Source: CAYXRK01 sp964467615 (lineage in GTDB: Bacteria; Hydrogenedentota; Hydrogenedentia; Hydrogenedentales; GCA-2746185). Taken from it: a stretch of DNA of 12,740 nt. Under the pieces are notes generated by a model. That model did not search any database. It saw only the letters and a program-made list of their open reading frames with translations, and was not told the DNA's origin. The stretch lies in the NCBI GenBank assembly GCA_964467615.1, contig CAYXRK010000146.1:1-12740 (forward strand), read 5' to 3'. The position numbers were made by a program, and so were the translations under genes. Below, in pieces: positions 1-8,210 of the stretch. Positions within the stretch are counted from its first letter, which is position 1. Every line of letters starts with the position of its first letter.

Positions 1-3000
1 GCTGAGGCCGTCGGAGTCCGTGTCCCCCAAGACCGGATACGTGTTGTGGGTGATGACTTCATCGCCGTCGCCGAGGCCGTCCTCATCGGAGTCCGTGTTG
101 ACTGGGTCCGTCCCGAGCGAAATTTCCGCGGCGTCGTCGAGAGCGTCTTCGTCGGAATCCGTGCTGGTGGGATCCGTTCCGTGTTCGTTGACCTCCGCGC
201 CGTCCGTGAGGGTGTCGCCATCGGTGTCTTCAGCGAGCGGATCGGTCGAGCGGGCGAACTCGTCGGCGTTGGTCAAGCCGTCGGCGTCGTAGTCGTTGCC
301 GCCGTCGGCCGCGCCGTCCGGGCCGCCCTGCGCATCGCCGGTTGCGTCGGAGTTTGACGGATCAAAGGGGTTTCCTGCGCCATTGATGTCGCGGATTTCG
401 TCGAAGCCGTAGAGGCCGTCCTTGTCGCGATCGAGGCCGATGCGCGTTTCCGTGCCGGCCGTCACGATGGTGTAGGTCTGTTCAGCGCCGGGCGCGGCGA
501 GCGCAAGCAGCACGTCGAGGGCGAGCGTCTCGTCCGCCCGATCGGTCTGGAAGACGGAGTCGCCCAGGTAGACGGCTCCGCGAAGGACGCTGTCCGCAAC
601 GTAATGTGCGACGAGTTCGATTCGGCTGCTGCCATCGACCAGGTCAATCAAGCGATCCACTTCGTCCGCTTTTTCGGCTGAGTCCACCGTGGCCTGCATT
701 CCCGTCGCGGCGTGGGAGTCTTTGCTTGGGGTTCCGGGCGGTTCGTCCGGCGTTGACTCGATGCCTGAACCGGAGAAGGCGAGCAGGAATGCGGCGAGGT
801 CGGCTACGTCCTGATCGCTTTGCGTGACCGCGAAGTGGCCGTCGGAGAGGAAGCGCGCCAGCGTGTCGATCGAGCCGTCGTGCAGAAATCCAAAACCCCG
901 GCGGCTGACGGGGCCTTCGAGCGTGAAGCCGGTCTTGTCGCGCACGGAACGAAGTTGCGCGACTTTGAAGGTCTTCTGCTCGCCGCCGATGTTGGAGACG
1001 AGGGCGTGATGCTTTTCACCAAGAGGGCCGTCCGGAATAGGGATCCATTCGCCGTTGTCGAGGACGGAGTTAGTGCCGCCGCCGGTCGTGAGGGTGTGGC
1101 ACGACGCGCAATGGAGCGGCTCGCCGGAGCGCGGGTCGGCGGTGCGGAAGAGTTCGAGTCCGCGTTGAGCATCGCCGTGGGGGAGCAACTGGCCCGCGGG
1201 GCCGAACACGCCAACGCTGCGAAGATCGCCGAGGTCAAGATCGGTGGGCAGCGTGTTGTCGTCGTTGCGATCGGGGTTAGGAGGAAACGTGATTGTGGCA
1301 AGAAAGTCCTCGAACTGCTGCATTTCCTCTTCGGTCAGCTCTTCGTCGCGTCCGAGAAGGTTCGTGAATGCCGGATTGAAAGCCTCGATACCCGTGCGAT
1401 CGGCGCGCCAATGGAACGGCTCCTTGCCGATGATGTCCTGGAGGGTCTGCGTGAACATAACACCCTTGGCCGGATGAAAGGGTTGTAGATCGTCAGCGAT
1501 ACCGGGAATCCCTCCCCCTCGGTTCACCACTTCAGGCAGAGGCGCCATGTCGCCGTGAGGAGCGCCCAAGTCCCAATCGTGTTTGTCCGACTTGCCGTCG
1601 ATGTGGCAGAACGCGCAGGACGCTTGGCCCGTGCCGGAGGTCATATGGGTATCGTAAAGAAACGGGCGCCCGAGTTTGATCGCGTCGGGCGTGGGGTCGA
1701 AAAATGGGACGCGAGTGATTTCTTGTTCATCGACCGTGCTGACGACCGAAATTGTCGCTTCGAAACGATTGAGGACGTACAGGCGCGAGCGGAGCGCGTC
1801 GAGCACGATGCCGGTGGGACCTTGGCCTACTTCGATGGTCGAGTTGGGGGTGAGTCCCGCGCGGATGCCAAGTGTGTCGACGACGACGATGTTGTTCGAT
1901 CCCATGCCGATGAAGTAAATGCGCTGGCCATCGGCGCGGTACACCGCGCCGCGCGGATCGCCGATGGATTTTTCGCGCTCGCTGACGGGCAGAATGTGGT
2001 CGCGGCGCCGGATATGCGGATTGAGCGTGAAGACTTGGTCGGGGTCGCGGCGGCCGTTGACCTTGTCCCAGAAAAACATGGGGACGTGGCCAAGATTGCC
2101 CTGGGCGTTCCCTTCGAAGCGAATGTAGTTGAAGAGGCGCAAGCCGCTGAGCGCGATCGTTCCATCGATGGGGCTTACCGCAAAGGCGTCATTGATCGTC
2201 GCCATATTCTCGGCATAGGTAACGCCCAGGGTATTGGCGTCGATAACCGCGAGGCCGAGGTCCGCCATGCGCCAGCCGGTCGGGCGGCCGGAGAGATGCG
2301 CCAGGTCTCCGGTAACGATAGGGGCCCAGTCTTGGAGTTGGCCGTCTTCCCAGCTGTGCGTTTCGCCGAACGACATCGAGAGGCCGCTGCGGGGATGCGG
2401 TGGAAGGGCCGGATTAACTTCGACGGCCGGCTCGAAGAAACTGTCGAGTTGCGGCGGCGGATTTTGGCCCGCGAACGGTCCTTCGGGCGCGTCGACCGCG
2501 TTCGTCTGCCACGGATAGCGGACGAGATCCACCGCGTCGCCGTCGAGCACCGTCGAGTTGCCTGCTTCGAAGAAGGCGGCATACACCGTTAGACCATCAG
2601 GGCTCTTGCGCATCATGCGGGGCGCATCTTCCTCGAGGACGATTTGAGTCGGCGCGGAGTCGAGGTCCGTGGGGTCGTACACGAGAACGATCGCGGGGCC
2701 TGAACACGTTACAAAGGCGCGTTGCGGTTCGCCCGCGAACTCGACGTCGCCGGGTTCGTCAAGCACGTTTAGTGTGGCGCGGACGACGCCGCTCGAGGTA
2801 TCAACAATGCTAACGGAGTCCGATATTTGATTGACAACCCAGAGCTCGGTATTGGTCCGGAATCGGACGGAAACGGCATCGATTCCGACGGGTATGGATC
2901 GGAGATGGGCCGGAACGCCGGAACTGACGTCGAAGAGTTCGACGCGGCCGTCGGGAGTGTTACACGCGGCGAGAAGCGTTTCGGAAGGGTTAAGCGCCAA

Positions 3001-3105
3001 GGGCGAAACGTGGCCCGTCTCGTAATTGACGAAGGATTCCTGGCCGAAAGCGGCGGCCCAGATAGCCATCGCGGCCAGATACACTGCTATCGAGCGCGTG
3101 TTCAT
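1..3105 (-). CDS. Secreted YVTN-propeller di-heme cytochrome c protein with TSP3-type calcium repeats (partial, 3' end outside window)
   Basis: Read on the minus strand from the ATG at 3105, this frame is open for 1035 codons to the left edge, so the C-terminus is missing. Residues 1-20 form a signal peptide (hydrophobic LAAMAIWAAAFGQ). About 25-460 look like a YVTN/lactonase-type beta-propeller (for example GQGPTGIVLDALRSRLYVLN). Two c-type heme sites follow: CAFCH at 497-501 (bases 1603-1617) and CASCH at 666-670 (1096-1110). Between and after them are features of di-heme cytochrome c peroxidase/MauG-like proteins, including KEPFHWRADRTG and FLHDG at 740-744. From about residue 892 on, Asp-rich DxDxDG repeats (DRDKDG, DYDADG, DTDGD, DSDEDG, DTDSDG) match thrombospondin type 3 or EF-hand-like calcium repeats. 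A strong ribosome binding site (GGAGGAGGGA, 3111-3120) lies 5 nt before the ATG and fixes the start. The role is probably an exported redox or peroxidase-like protein at the cell surface; its substrate is unknown. Confidence 0.88.
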   Translation of the reverse strand, partial: MNTRSIAVYLAAMAIWAAAFGQESFVNYETGHVSPLALNPSETLLAACNTPDGRVELFDVSSGVPAHLRSIPVGIDAVSVRFRTNTELWVVNQISDSVSIVDTSSGVVRATLNVLDEPGDVEFAGEPQRAFVTCSGPAIVLVYDPTDLDSAPTQIVLEEDAPRMMRKSPDGLTVYAAFFEAGNSTVLDGDAVDLVRYPWQTNAVDAPEGPFAGQNPPPQLDSFFEPAVEVNPALPPHPRSGLSMSFGETHSWEDGQLQDWAPIVTGDLAHLSGRPTGWRMADLGLAVIDANTLGVTYAENMATINDAFAVSPIDGTIALSGLRLFNYIRFEGNAQGNLGHVPMFFWDKVNGRRDPDQVFTLNPHIRRRDHILPVSEREKSIGDPRGAVYRADGQRIYFIGMGSNNIVVVDTLGIRAGLTPNSTIEVGQGPTGIVLDALRSRLYVLNRFEATISVVSTVDEQEITRVPFFDPTPDAIKLGRPFLYDTHMTSGTGQASCAFCHIDGKSDKHDWDLGAPHGDMAPLPEVVNRGGGIPGIADDLQPFHPAKGVMFTQTLQDIIGKEPFHWRADRTGIEAFNPAFTNLLGRDEELTEEEMQQFEDFLATITFPPNPDRNDDNTLPTDLDLGDLRSVGVFGPAGQLLPHGDAQRGLELFRTADPRSGEPLHCASCHTLTTGGGTNSVLDNGEWIPIPDGPLGEKHHALVSNIGGEQKTFKVAQLRSVRDKTGFTLEGPVSRRGFGFLHDGSIDTLARFLSDGHFAVTQSDQDVADLAAFLLAFSGSGIESTPDEPPGTPSKDSHAATGMQATVDSAEKADEVDRLIDLVDGSSRIELVAHYVADSVLRGAVYLGDSVFQTDRADETLALDVLLALAAPGAEQTYTIVTAGTETRIGLDRDKDGLYGFDEIRDINGAGNPFDPSNSDATGDAQGGPDGAADGGNDYDADGLTNADEFARSTDPLAEDTDGDTLTDGAEVNEHGTDPTSTDSDEDALDDAAEISLGTDPVNTDSDEDGLGDGDEVITHNTYPVLGDTDSDGLS

Positions 3106-3110
3106 GGTGG

Positions 3111-3120
3111 TCCCTCCTCC
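3111..3120 (-). promoter_or_regulatory. Ribosome binding site of the cytochrome gene
   Basis: On the minus strand this reads GGAGGAGGGA, a near-ideal anti-16S match, 5 nt upstream of the ATG at 3105. It decides the start of the large cytochrome gene. Confidence 0.75.
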
Positions 3121-3211
3121 TCGCTTGGCGCCGCTGCTCAGCGGCCCGTGCTCCCTATTCGCCTGTAGAGACGTGATGACAACCCGAAATGGGGAACTGA
3201 CTCGAGGACTC

Positions 3212-3225
3212 TAGCACCCGTGCTA
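3212..3225. repeat. Perfect inverted repeat TAGCAC-CC-GTGCTA
   Basis: Two 6-base arms separated by only two bases lie in the divergent control region. The short loop suits a dimeric DNA-binding protein better than an RNA hairpin. It lies between the candidate cytochrome promoter and its start codon. The rest of the 3106-3556 gap has no gene I can support and no convincing forward promoter for the next operon. Confidence 0.35.
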
Positions 3226-3243
3226 CTACAAAGGCGAACATTG

Positions 3244-3271
3244 AGCGTATGTTCTGTGCTCAGAATTTCAA
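3244..3271 (-). promoter_or_regulatory. Candidate promoter of the cytochrome gene with a palindrome in its spacer
   Basis: On the minus strand TTGAAA (3271-3266) and TACGCT (3249-3244) are 16 bp apart. The spacer is almost filled by the perfect inverted repeat TTCTG-N4-CAGAA (3252-3265), which could be an operator. The -35 matches the sigma70 consensus in five of six bases, the -10 only in three. The site is about 140 bp upstream of the start codon. It is a weak call made from pattern only. Confidence 0.25.
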
Positions 3272-3556
3272 GTCGGAGAATACATTCAGAGAGTTGGAAG
3301 TTTGAGACCCCGGCAAGCCTCGTTGGCCTACGTTCGGCGCGATCGGAAGCGCGACCCGGATATAGCATTCGATCTTGGCCTGTATCATCACGGAGGCCAT
3401 GGGCTCGTCGCCCATCCATGGTATTGTTTTTCGTCACGCTCGCTGCCAGTAACAACGGGCAGTCGCCCAATTTTCGTGACCTTTGGTATCATTCCGCTCC
3501 GATTCAACCGAGTTCGCCGCGTGGGCCTCTTCTCTTCTCAAATAGGCACGAAAACC

Positions 3557-4564
3557 ATGGTGCCGTTGTGCCGGAGCCTCGCGACGTCGTATGACGCGGG
3601 AATCCCGATTCTCAAAAGCCTGGAACAGGCCGAGCAGATGGAGCGCAACGGCGCAGCGAAGCGCGTGCTGCGATCCATCGCGGACGACGTGCGGAAAGGA
3701 TCGACCCTCGAGGAAGCGGCGCGCGCGCAATCGAAATTCCTGTCACCGTTTTTCGTGAGCCTGTTGGCGAGCGGTGAACGGGGCGGGCGGCTCGACATCA
3801 TGCTGCGCGATTTGGCGGATTATTTTGAAGACCGGCTGGACATGCAGCGGCATATCCGAGGGATCCTGGCGTATCCCCTGTTTCAGTTGGTCTTCGCGTA
3901 CTTCGCTGGGACTTTCGCGCTCGGTTTGGTACGCAAACTGAACGTCTGGATGAAGGCCGAGGGCGGCGGGGCGGACGCGCTCATGCAGTACGTGAGCGAG
4001 TACGTGGCGTTTCAATTCAAGGCTATGGGCGCGTTCGGGCTGTTGTTTATCATCGCCGTGGTTCTTTCCCGGGCGGGAGTGTTCCAGTGGGTTTCGGGCG
4101 CGTTTACGACGTTCATTTGGCCCGTGTCGGTGGTGACGAGAAAGTTTGCGTTGGCGCGTTTTTTCCGGAGTTTCGCGTTGCTCCTTGGCAGCGGCCTGCA
4201 TATCAATCGGTGTATCGAGAGCGCGGCGGCGATTACGGCAAACCCGTTCATCGAGAAGGACTTACTCAAGGCGCTTCCCGTGGTGCGCGAGGGTGGAACG
4301 CTGGTGGATGCGTTTGCACGCGCCCGCTCGTTGACGCCGATGTCGCGCGAGATGCTGCGCGTCGGCGAACTGTCCGGCGAACTCGAGAAGCAGATGAAGA
4401 AGATTTCCGAGTATCATTTGAAGGAGGCGACGCACGCCGTCCAAGTTGCCACGAAAGTTTTGAGTGCCATGATCGTGTTGGGCGTGGGCGTCCTCGTCGG
4501 GTACATCGTTATCTCGTTCTACAGTAAACTTTACGGAGGCATGCTGGATGAGCTTGGAGTTTGA
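3557..4564 (+). CDS. Type II secretion system F-like (GspF/PilC family) inner-membrane protein
   Basis: This is an inner-membrane platform protein of the type II secretion / type IV pilus family, which couples the assembly ATPase to the pseudopilus. The 335-residue product has two T2SSF repeats. The first begins at the N-terminus (CRSLATSYDAGIPILKSL) and contains GERGGRLD at 73-80; the second begins near FFRSFALLLGSGLHI (about 202-216) and contains GELSGELE at 270-277. Membrane helices are at about 104-125, 155-172 and 301-322. It is shorter than usual (about 400 residues) because the N-terminal cytoplasmic extension is missing. The frame is open back to 3302, but that stretch is not protein-like. 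An in-frame GTG at 3521 is an alternative that would add VGLFSSQIGTKT. No GspE, GspD or pilin gene is in the window, so it is an orphan here. It overlaps the next gene by 17 bp. Confidence 0.83.
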   Translation: MVPLCRSLATSYDAGIPILKSLEQAEQMERNGAAKRVLRSIADDVRKGSTLEEAARAQSKFLSPFFVSLLASGERGGRLDIMLRDLADYFEDRLDMQRHIRGILAYPLFQLVFAYFAGTFALGLVRKLNVWMKAEGGGADALMQYVSEYVAFQFKAMGAFGLLFIIAVVLSRAGVFQWVSGAFTTFIWPVSVVTRKFALARFFRSFALLLGSGLHINRCIESAAAITANPFIEKDLLKALPVVREGGTLVDAFARARSLTPMSREMLRVGELSGELEKQMKKISEYHLKEATHAVQVATKVLSAMIVLGVGVLVGYIVISFYSKLYGGMLDELGV

Positions 4565-5093
4565 CGTCGAAAAACCCGCCGCCGCGCGTGATCGCACGCG
4601 ATATACGTGGATAGCGGTGATCGCGGCTTTCGTTGTGATGGTCCTTCTGTTGGCGTTCGTGAGGCCTAAGGAATCGGCGGCCAGCACTCGCGTCCGCGCG
4701 CGGCACATTTTGGTCAAATTCGATAGTTCAGACCCAGTGGATCGTGACCGCGCGTATCAACTCGTAACGGAACTGCGCGAGCGCTACTTGAAGGGCGAAC
4801 GGTTCGCGAAACTGGCTCGAGACTACTCACAGGATCCGCAAAGCGCCGTCCGCGGCGGCGATCTCGGCTGGTTCGCGAAAGGGGTCCTCACCGAGCCCGT
4901 CGACAACTACTGTTGGTCCGGGCCTATCGGGGAAATCAGCGACGTGATACAGTCCTCCTACGGCTTCCACCTCGTTCTCGTGGAAGGCCGGGAAATCTCC
5001 GAGGCTGACCGGTACGAGGACGGACTCGAAGACCGCGCTTTCGGAAAAGGCGCCCCCGCCGACGGCGGAACGTCGGTGCCGACAAATCCCTAG
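4548..5093 (+). CDS. Membrane-anchored parvulin-type peptidyl-prolyl cis-trans isomerase (PpiC/rotamase domain)
   Basis: This enzyme is predicted to catalyse cis-trans isomerisation of Xaa-Pro bonds and to help fold exported proteins on the outer face of the cytoplasmic membrane. The 181-residue product has a short N-terminal tail, one transmembrane helix (residues 20-38, TWIAVIAAFVVMVLLLAFV) and a rotamase domain at about 48-150. Recognisable family motifs are RARHILVKF (50-58), FAKLARDYSQDP, GGDLGWFAKG, PIGEISDVIQSSYGFHLV and a closing EGR. The C-terminal ~30 residues are polar and probably disordered. There is no N-terminal SurA-like chaperone domain, so it is a minimal anchored parvulin. 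The start ATG lies inside the end of the GspF-like gene, which implies translational coupling. Confidence 0.87.
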   Translation: MSLEFDVEKPAAARDRTRYTWIAVIAAFVVMVLLLAFVRPKESAASTRVRARHILVKFDSSDPVDRDRAYQLVTELRERYLKGERFAKLARDYSQDPQSAVRGGDLGWFAKGVLTEPVDNYCWSGPIGEISDVIQSSYGFHLVLVEGREISEADRYEDGLEDRAFGKGAPADGGTSVPTNP

Positions 5094-5129
5094 GATCGGC
5101 GCCGAACGCCTCCAAACCCCCTACCGCGC

Positions 5130-5134
5130 AGGAG
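5130..5134 (+). promoter_or_regulatory. Ribosome binding site deciding the TTG start of argS
   Basis: AGGAG lies 6 nt before the TTG at 5141. No ATG or GTG in this frame nearby makes as good a start, and the protein begins as expected for arginyl-tRNA synthetase from that TTG. Confidence 0.6.
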
Positions 5135-5140
5135 CGCCAT

Positions 5141-6835
5141 TTGAATCCGTTTGAGTCTTTAACTAAGCCGATTGTCGACGCATTTCCAGGCGTCGACGAA
5201 TCGGACCTACAGTTTTCCGCCGCGCCGAAGCTCGAGGTGGGCGACATTGCGTTGCGCACCTTCATCGCGGCGAAGAAGGCCAAGCTTGCTCCGCCTCAAT
5301 TCGCTGCCGCCATCGCAGATCGAGTCGCGTTCGGCCCCGAGGTCCTCGAGGCGAATGCCGCAGGGCCGTACCTGAATTTTCGGTTGGATCGGGGCGCCTT
5401 TGCGCGCGGGATAGTTAGCGCTATCCTGGGCGAAGGCGGCCAATTCGGATCGGACCGCTCGGGATCCGGCAAGACGCTGCTCATCGAGCATACGAGTATC
5501 AACCCGAACGCCAGCCCGCACGTGGGCCGAGCGCGCAACGCGATGATCGGCGACAGTCTGACGCGGTTGTTTCGCTTCACGGGTTACGACGTCAGCGTCC
5601 ACTATTATGTGAACGACATGGGGCGGCAGATCGGGTTGTTGGTCTTGGCCTGCGACGACGTGAAGAAGATGACGTTCGATGAGGTGTTGGATCGCTATGT
5701 CGAGGCGAACGCGCGCGCGGAGGCCGACCCGGAATTTGCGAAGCAGGGATATGACTTGCTCGCGAAAATGGAGGAGCGCGATCCCGAGGCAACGCGCCGC
5801 TTTTTTGAGGTCACCGAGCACTGCCTGCGCGGGCAACTGGCGGTGCTAGGACGGCTCGGTATCCGTTATGACCATTTCGATCGCGAGTCGAAGTACCTCA
5901 CCGATCCGAGATTGGAACGGGTCGAGGCAGCACTGCGCGTGAAAGACGCGCTCTTCGTGGACGAGGAAGACCGCCTCGTCGTGGACCTGGCGAAGATAGG
6001 CCACACGCGGGACGAGGGCCGATATTTTGTGTTGCGCCGCGCGAACGGCAGCAGTCTCTACGGTTACCGCGACCTCGCGTACACCATCGAAAAAGTCGAA
6101 CGCGGCGCGGCGGTGAATCTGTGGGTGCTGGGCGAGGACCATAAGCTCTACGCGGAGCAGCAGGCGCTCATCCTGAAGGCGGCGGGGGTCGATGCGCCCG
6201 AGACGATTTACTACTCGTACATCCTACTCAAGGACGGCAAGATGTCGACGCGCCAGGGCAAGGTCGTGTTGTTGTCGGATTTCCTAGACGAGGCGACGTC
6301 GCTAGCGGGCGAGCGCGTGCGCGAGCAATGCGCCGAGTTGACAGCGGAGGAACAGCGGGCCATCGCCGAGAAAGTAGCGGTCGCGGCGATCCGTTTTGCG
6401 ATCCTTCGCGTGGGTCCAAACAAGAACGTCATATTCGATTGGGACGCGAGCCTGAGTTTTTCAGGCGACACGGGCCCCTATGTCCAGTATTCGTGCGCGC
6501 GGATTCATTCCATCTTGCGCAAGTTCGGCGAATTGCCGGCTGGAACCGCCGAGGAGTTTCCCCTCGAGCACGACGCCGAATGGTCGCTTCTTATGAAGCT
6601 GACGGGATTTCCAGAGGCGGTCGCTGGCGCGGCGGCGCAACGCAATTGCGCACCCATCGCGCAGTACGCACTGGACACGGCCCGGGCGTTCACCACGTTC
6701 TACCACGAGTGCCCGGTGTTGGCAGCGGACTCTCCGGCGCGTCGGATTGCGCGGGCGCAACTTTGCCGAGTGACGCTGCAGACACTGGCAAACGCGTTGG
6801 GCATTCTCGGTATCGAAGCGCTGGAACGCATGTGA
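5141..6835 (+). CDS. argS: Arginyl-tRNA synthetase
   Basis: ArgRS is a class I cytoplasmic enzyme that charges tRNA-Arg using ATP and arginine. The 564-residue product has the normal length. It has an N-terminal additional domain (about 1-85, ending with the family motif AAGPYLNF), the HIGH-type motif as HVGR (127-130) within NPNASPHVGRARN, the KMSK-type loop KMSTRQGK (367-374), and the block SFSGDTGPYVQYSCARI leading into the C-terminal DALR anticodon-binding domain (about 450-564). The start is TTG, supported by AGGAG 6 nt upstream and by the lack of a better start. It lies 47 bp after the isomerase gene and 7 bp before the next gene, so it is within an operon. ArgRS of this family reads A20, C35 and U36 or G36 of its tRNA, which matters for the unusual tRNA at 9757. 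Confidence 0.97.
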   Translation: MNPFESLTKPIVDAFPGVDESDLQFSAAPKLEVGDIALRTFIAAKKAKLAPPQFAAAIADRVAFGPEVLEANAAGPYLNFRLDRGAFARGIVSAILGEGGQFGSDRSGSGKTLLIEHTSINPNASPHVGRARNAMIGDSLTRLFRFTGYDVSVHYYVNDMGRQIGLLVLACDDVKKMTFDEVLDRYVEANARAEADPEFAKQGYDLLAKMEERDPEATRRFFEVTEHCLRGQLAVLGRLGIRYDHFDRESKYLTDPRLERVEAALRVKDALFVDEEDRLVVDLAKIGHTRDEGRYFVLRRANGSSLYGYRDLAYTIEKVERGAAVNLWVLGEDHKLYAEQQALILKAAGVDAPETIYYSYILLKDGKMSTRQGKVVLLSDFLDEATSLAGERVREQCAELTAEEQRAIAEKVAVAAIRFAILRVGPNKNVIFDWDASLSFSGDTGPYVQYSCARIHSILRKFGELPAGTAEEFPLEHDAEWSLLMKLTGFPEAVAGAAAQRNCAPIAQYALDTARAFTTFYHECPVLAADSPARRIARAQLCRVTLQTLANALGILGIEALERM

Positions 6836-6842
6836 TTGCCTC

Positions 6843-7487
6843 ATGACCGCCCGCCGAAAGCAGATACTGTGGGACCTCGGCCTCGCCGCGTTTGCATGGA
6901 TGGCGCTCGGCGCGAGCATGGGGCTGTACTATCTCGTGACGATGTACTCGGGCCGGGGCTGGCCGCTGCCGCACCCCGAAGCGCTCGCTTCGCTGATCAT
7001 CTACTACTTCTCCGAGACCCCGTCCGGCGCGAAACTACAAACGCTCCAATGGCTCTTGACGTTTCCCCTAGCGGGCATCGTCTGGATAACGACGCTGGCG
7101 ATCTCCGCGCCATATTTCGACGGCCGCCGCGCCGAGTTGCCGTACACGATCTTCCGGTTCGCGGTGGCGACGTTACCGTTGGCGGCCGTGGGCCTGTGGA
7201 CCGCATACCTGGCGGGCTCGTCGTCCGCGGGCTTCAGTCTCCGACGGATGGTGGACGTATCCATGCAGCGCGTGTTGCCTGCGCCACCGTCGGAGTATCT
7301 GCATTGGGTGTACGTCGCGGCCGCGGTCGGGTCGGTCGGCGTTCAAGTGTTCATGTATCGAAAGGTGTTCGACGTGCAGGGGAGCAAGGCCTTCGCGCAT
7401 TTCCTCGGCAGCGCGGCGGCGTTGTTCGTGATGGCGTGTGGCATCGGTTACGGAGTGGGCATTGGGTTGCGTAGTGTTTTGCGGTAG
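6843..7487 (+). CDS. Hypothetical integral membrane protein, about five helices
   Basis: I do not recognise a family. The 214-residue product has hydrophobic helices at about 12-34, 68-91, 103-125, 152-172 and 185-207, separated by short charged loops. There is no obvious catalytic motif. The ATG lies 7 bp after the argS stop with no clear Shine-Dalgarno sequence, so it is probably translated by coupling to argS. A second frame is open over the same stretch (6836-7474), but it is arginine-rich and low-complexity, typical of a GC-rich shadow; the membrane-protein frame is the real one. It is followed 9 bp later by the HAD gene. Confidence 0.72.
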   Translation: MTARRKQILWDLGLAAFAWMALGASMGLYYLVTMYSGRGWPLPHPEALASLIIYYFSETPSGAKLQTLQWLLTFPLAGIVWITTLAISAPYFDGRRAELPYTIFRFAVATLPLAAVGLWTAYLAGSSSAGFSLRRMVDVSMQRVLPAPPSEYLHWVYVAAAVGSVGVQVFMYRKVFDVQGSKAFAHFLGSAAALFVMACGIGYGVGIGLRSVLR

Positions 7488-7496
7488 GGATCGAAA

Positions 7497-8210
7497 ATGG
7501 AAAAGGTCAAGGCAATAACTTTCGACTTCTGGCGGACGCTTTTTCGCGATAACGGTTCGGACGAGCGAAAGCGCATGCGGATGGACGCCGCGGTCAAGGC
7601 CACGGGCCGCTCGTACGAAGAAGTCGATCCGGTGATGACGAGCGCGATGCGCGCGTTCACAACGATCCACGTTCACGAACAGCGGACGCTGTCCGCGGCG
7701 GACGCGGTGCGCATGCTGGGTGACGGCCTCGGCATGACGATTCGGGCGGACAACGCAAAGTACCTTGCCGAGGTATTCGCGACGGCGATCCTCGCGCACC
7801 CGCCGCTTCCCATCGAAGGCGCGTTGGAAGCCGTTGCGGCGGCGGCGGCGCGGTATCCTATCGGCATCATTTCGGACGCTGGGATTAGCCCAGGCAGCGT
7901 GCTACGCGTGTTGCTCGAGCGCAATGGTTTTTTGCCGTATTTCAAGACCTTTGCGTTTTCGGACGAAGTCGGAGTGTCCAAGCCGCAACGACCCATGTTC
8001 GAACGCGCTGCCGCCGGCCTCGGCGTCGAGTTTGCGGATATGCTTCACATCGGCGATCTCGAGCCGACGGACATCGCGGGGGCGTTGGCCGTTGGGGCGC
8101 GGGCGGCGTTGTTCGCGGGCGACAACGTCCGGTTCCTCAACAACACCAAGGCGCACTACACGTTTACGCAGTGGTCGCAATTCCGAGACGCGCTGGCGGT
8201 GTTAGGCTAG
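7497..8210 (+). CDS. HAD-superfamily hydrolase with Trp in catalytic motif I
   Basis: This 237-residue protein belongs to the haloacid dehalogenase superfamily, mostly phosphatases acting through an aspartyl intermediate. Motif I is TFDFWRTLF with the nucleophile D10; motif II is IISDAG with S126; motif III is SKPQRPMF with K162; motif IV is HIGDLEPTD with D187 and D192. Between motifs I and II there is an alpha-helical cap (about 20-95) of the C1 type. The residue two after the nucleophile, an Asp acid/base in HAD phosphatases and Tyr in haloacid dehalogenases, is Trp here, so the reaction is uncertain. AGGGA (7486-7490) overlaps the upstream stop codon and lies 6 nt before the ATG. The stop codon shares a CTAG with the convergent gene. 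Confidence 0.85.
   Translation: MEKVKAITFDFWRTLFRDNGSDERKRMRMDAAVKATGRSYEEVDPVMTSAMRAFTTIHVHEQRTLSAADAVRMLGDGLGMTIRADNAKYLAEVFATAILAHPPLPIEGALEAVAAAAARYPIGIISDAGISPGSVLRVLLERNGFLPYFKTFAFSDEVGVSKPQRPMFERAAAGLGVEFADMLHIGDLEPTDIAGALAVGARAALFAGDNVRFLNNTKAHYTFTQWSQFRDALAVLG

Noticed and set aside
1..430. Short tandem repeats as a CRISPR or minisatellite
   Set aside because: The periodicity comes from Asp/Gly codons of the calcium-binding repeats in the cytochrome protein; there are no identical repeats with spacers.
820..1488. Plus-strand open frame (222 codons)
   Set aside because: It lies over the CASCH-containing part of the cytochrome gene and resembles no protein.
1555..2592. Long plus-strand open frame (345 codons)
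   Set aside because: It is the complement of the cytochrome gene, whose minus frame has recognisable heme and propeller motifs; the plus frame has none and is a GC-rich shadow.
3302..3556. N-terminal extension of the GspF-like gene
   Set aside because: The stretch is His/Arg/Ser-rich, without family similarity, and lies over the control region; the family match begins at about the ATG at 3557.
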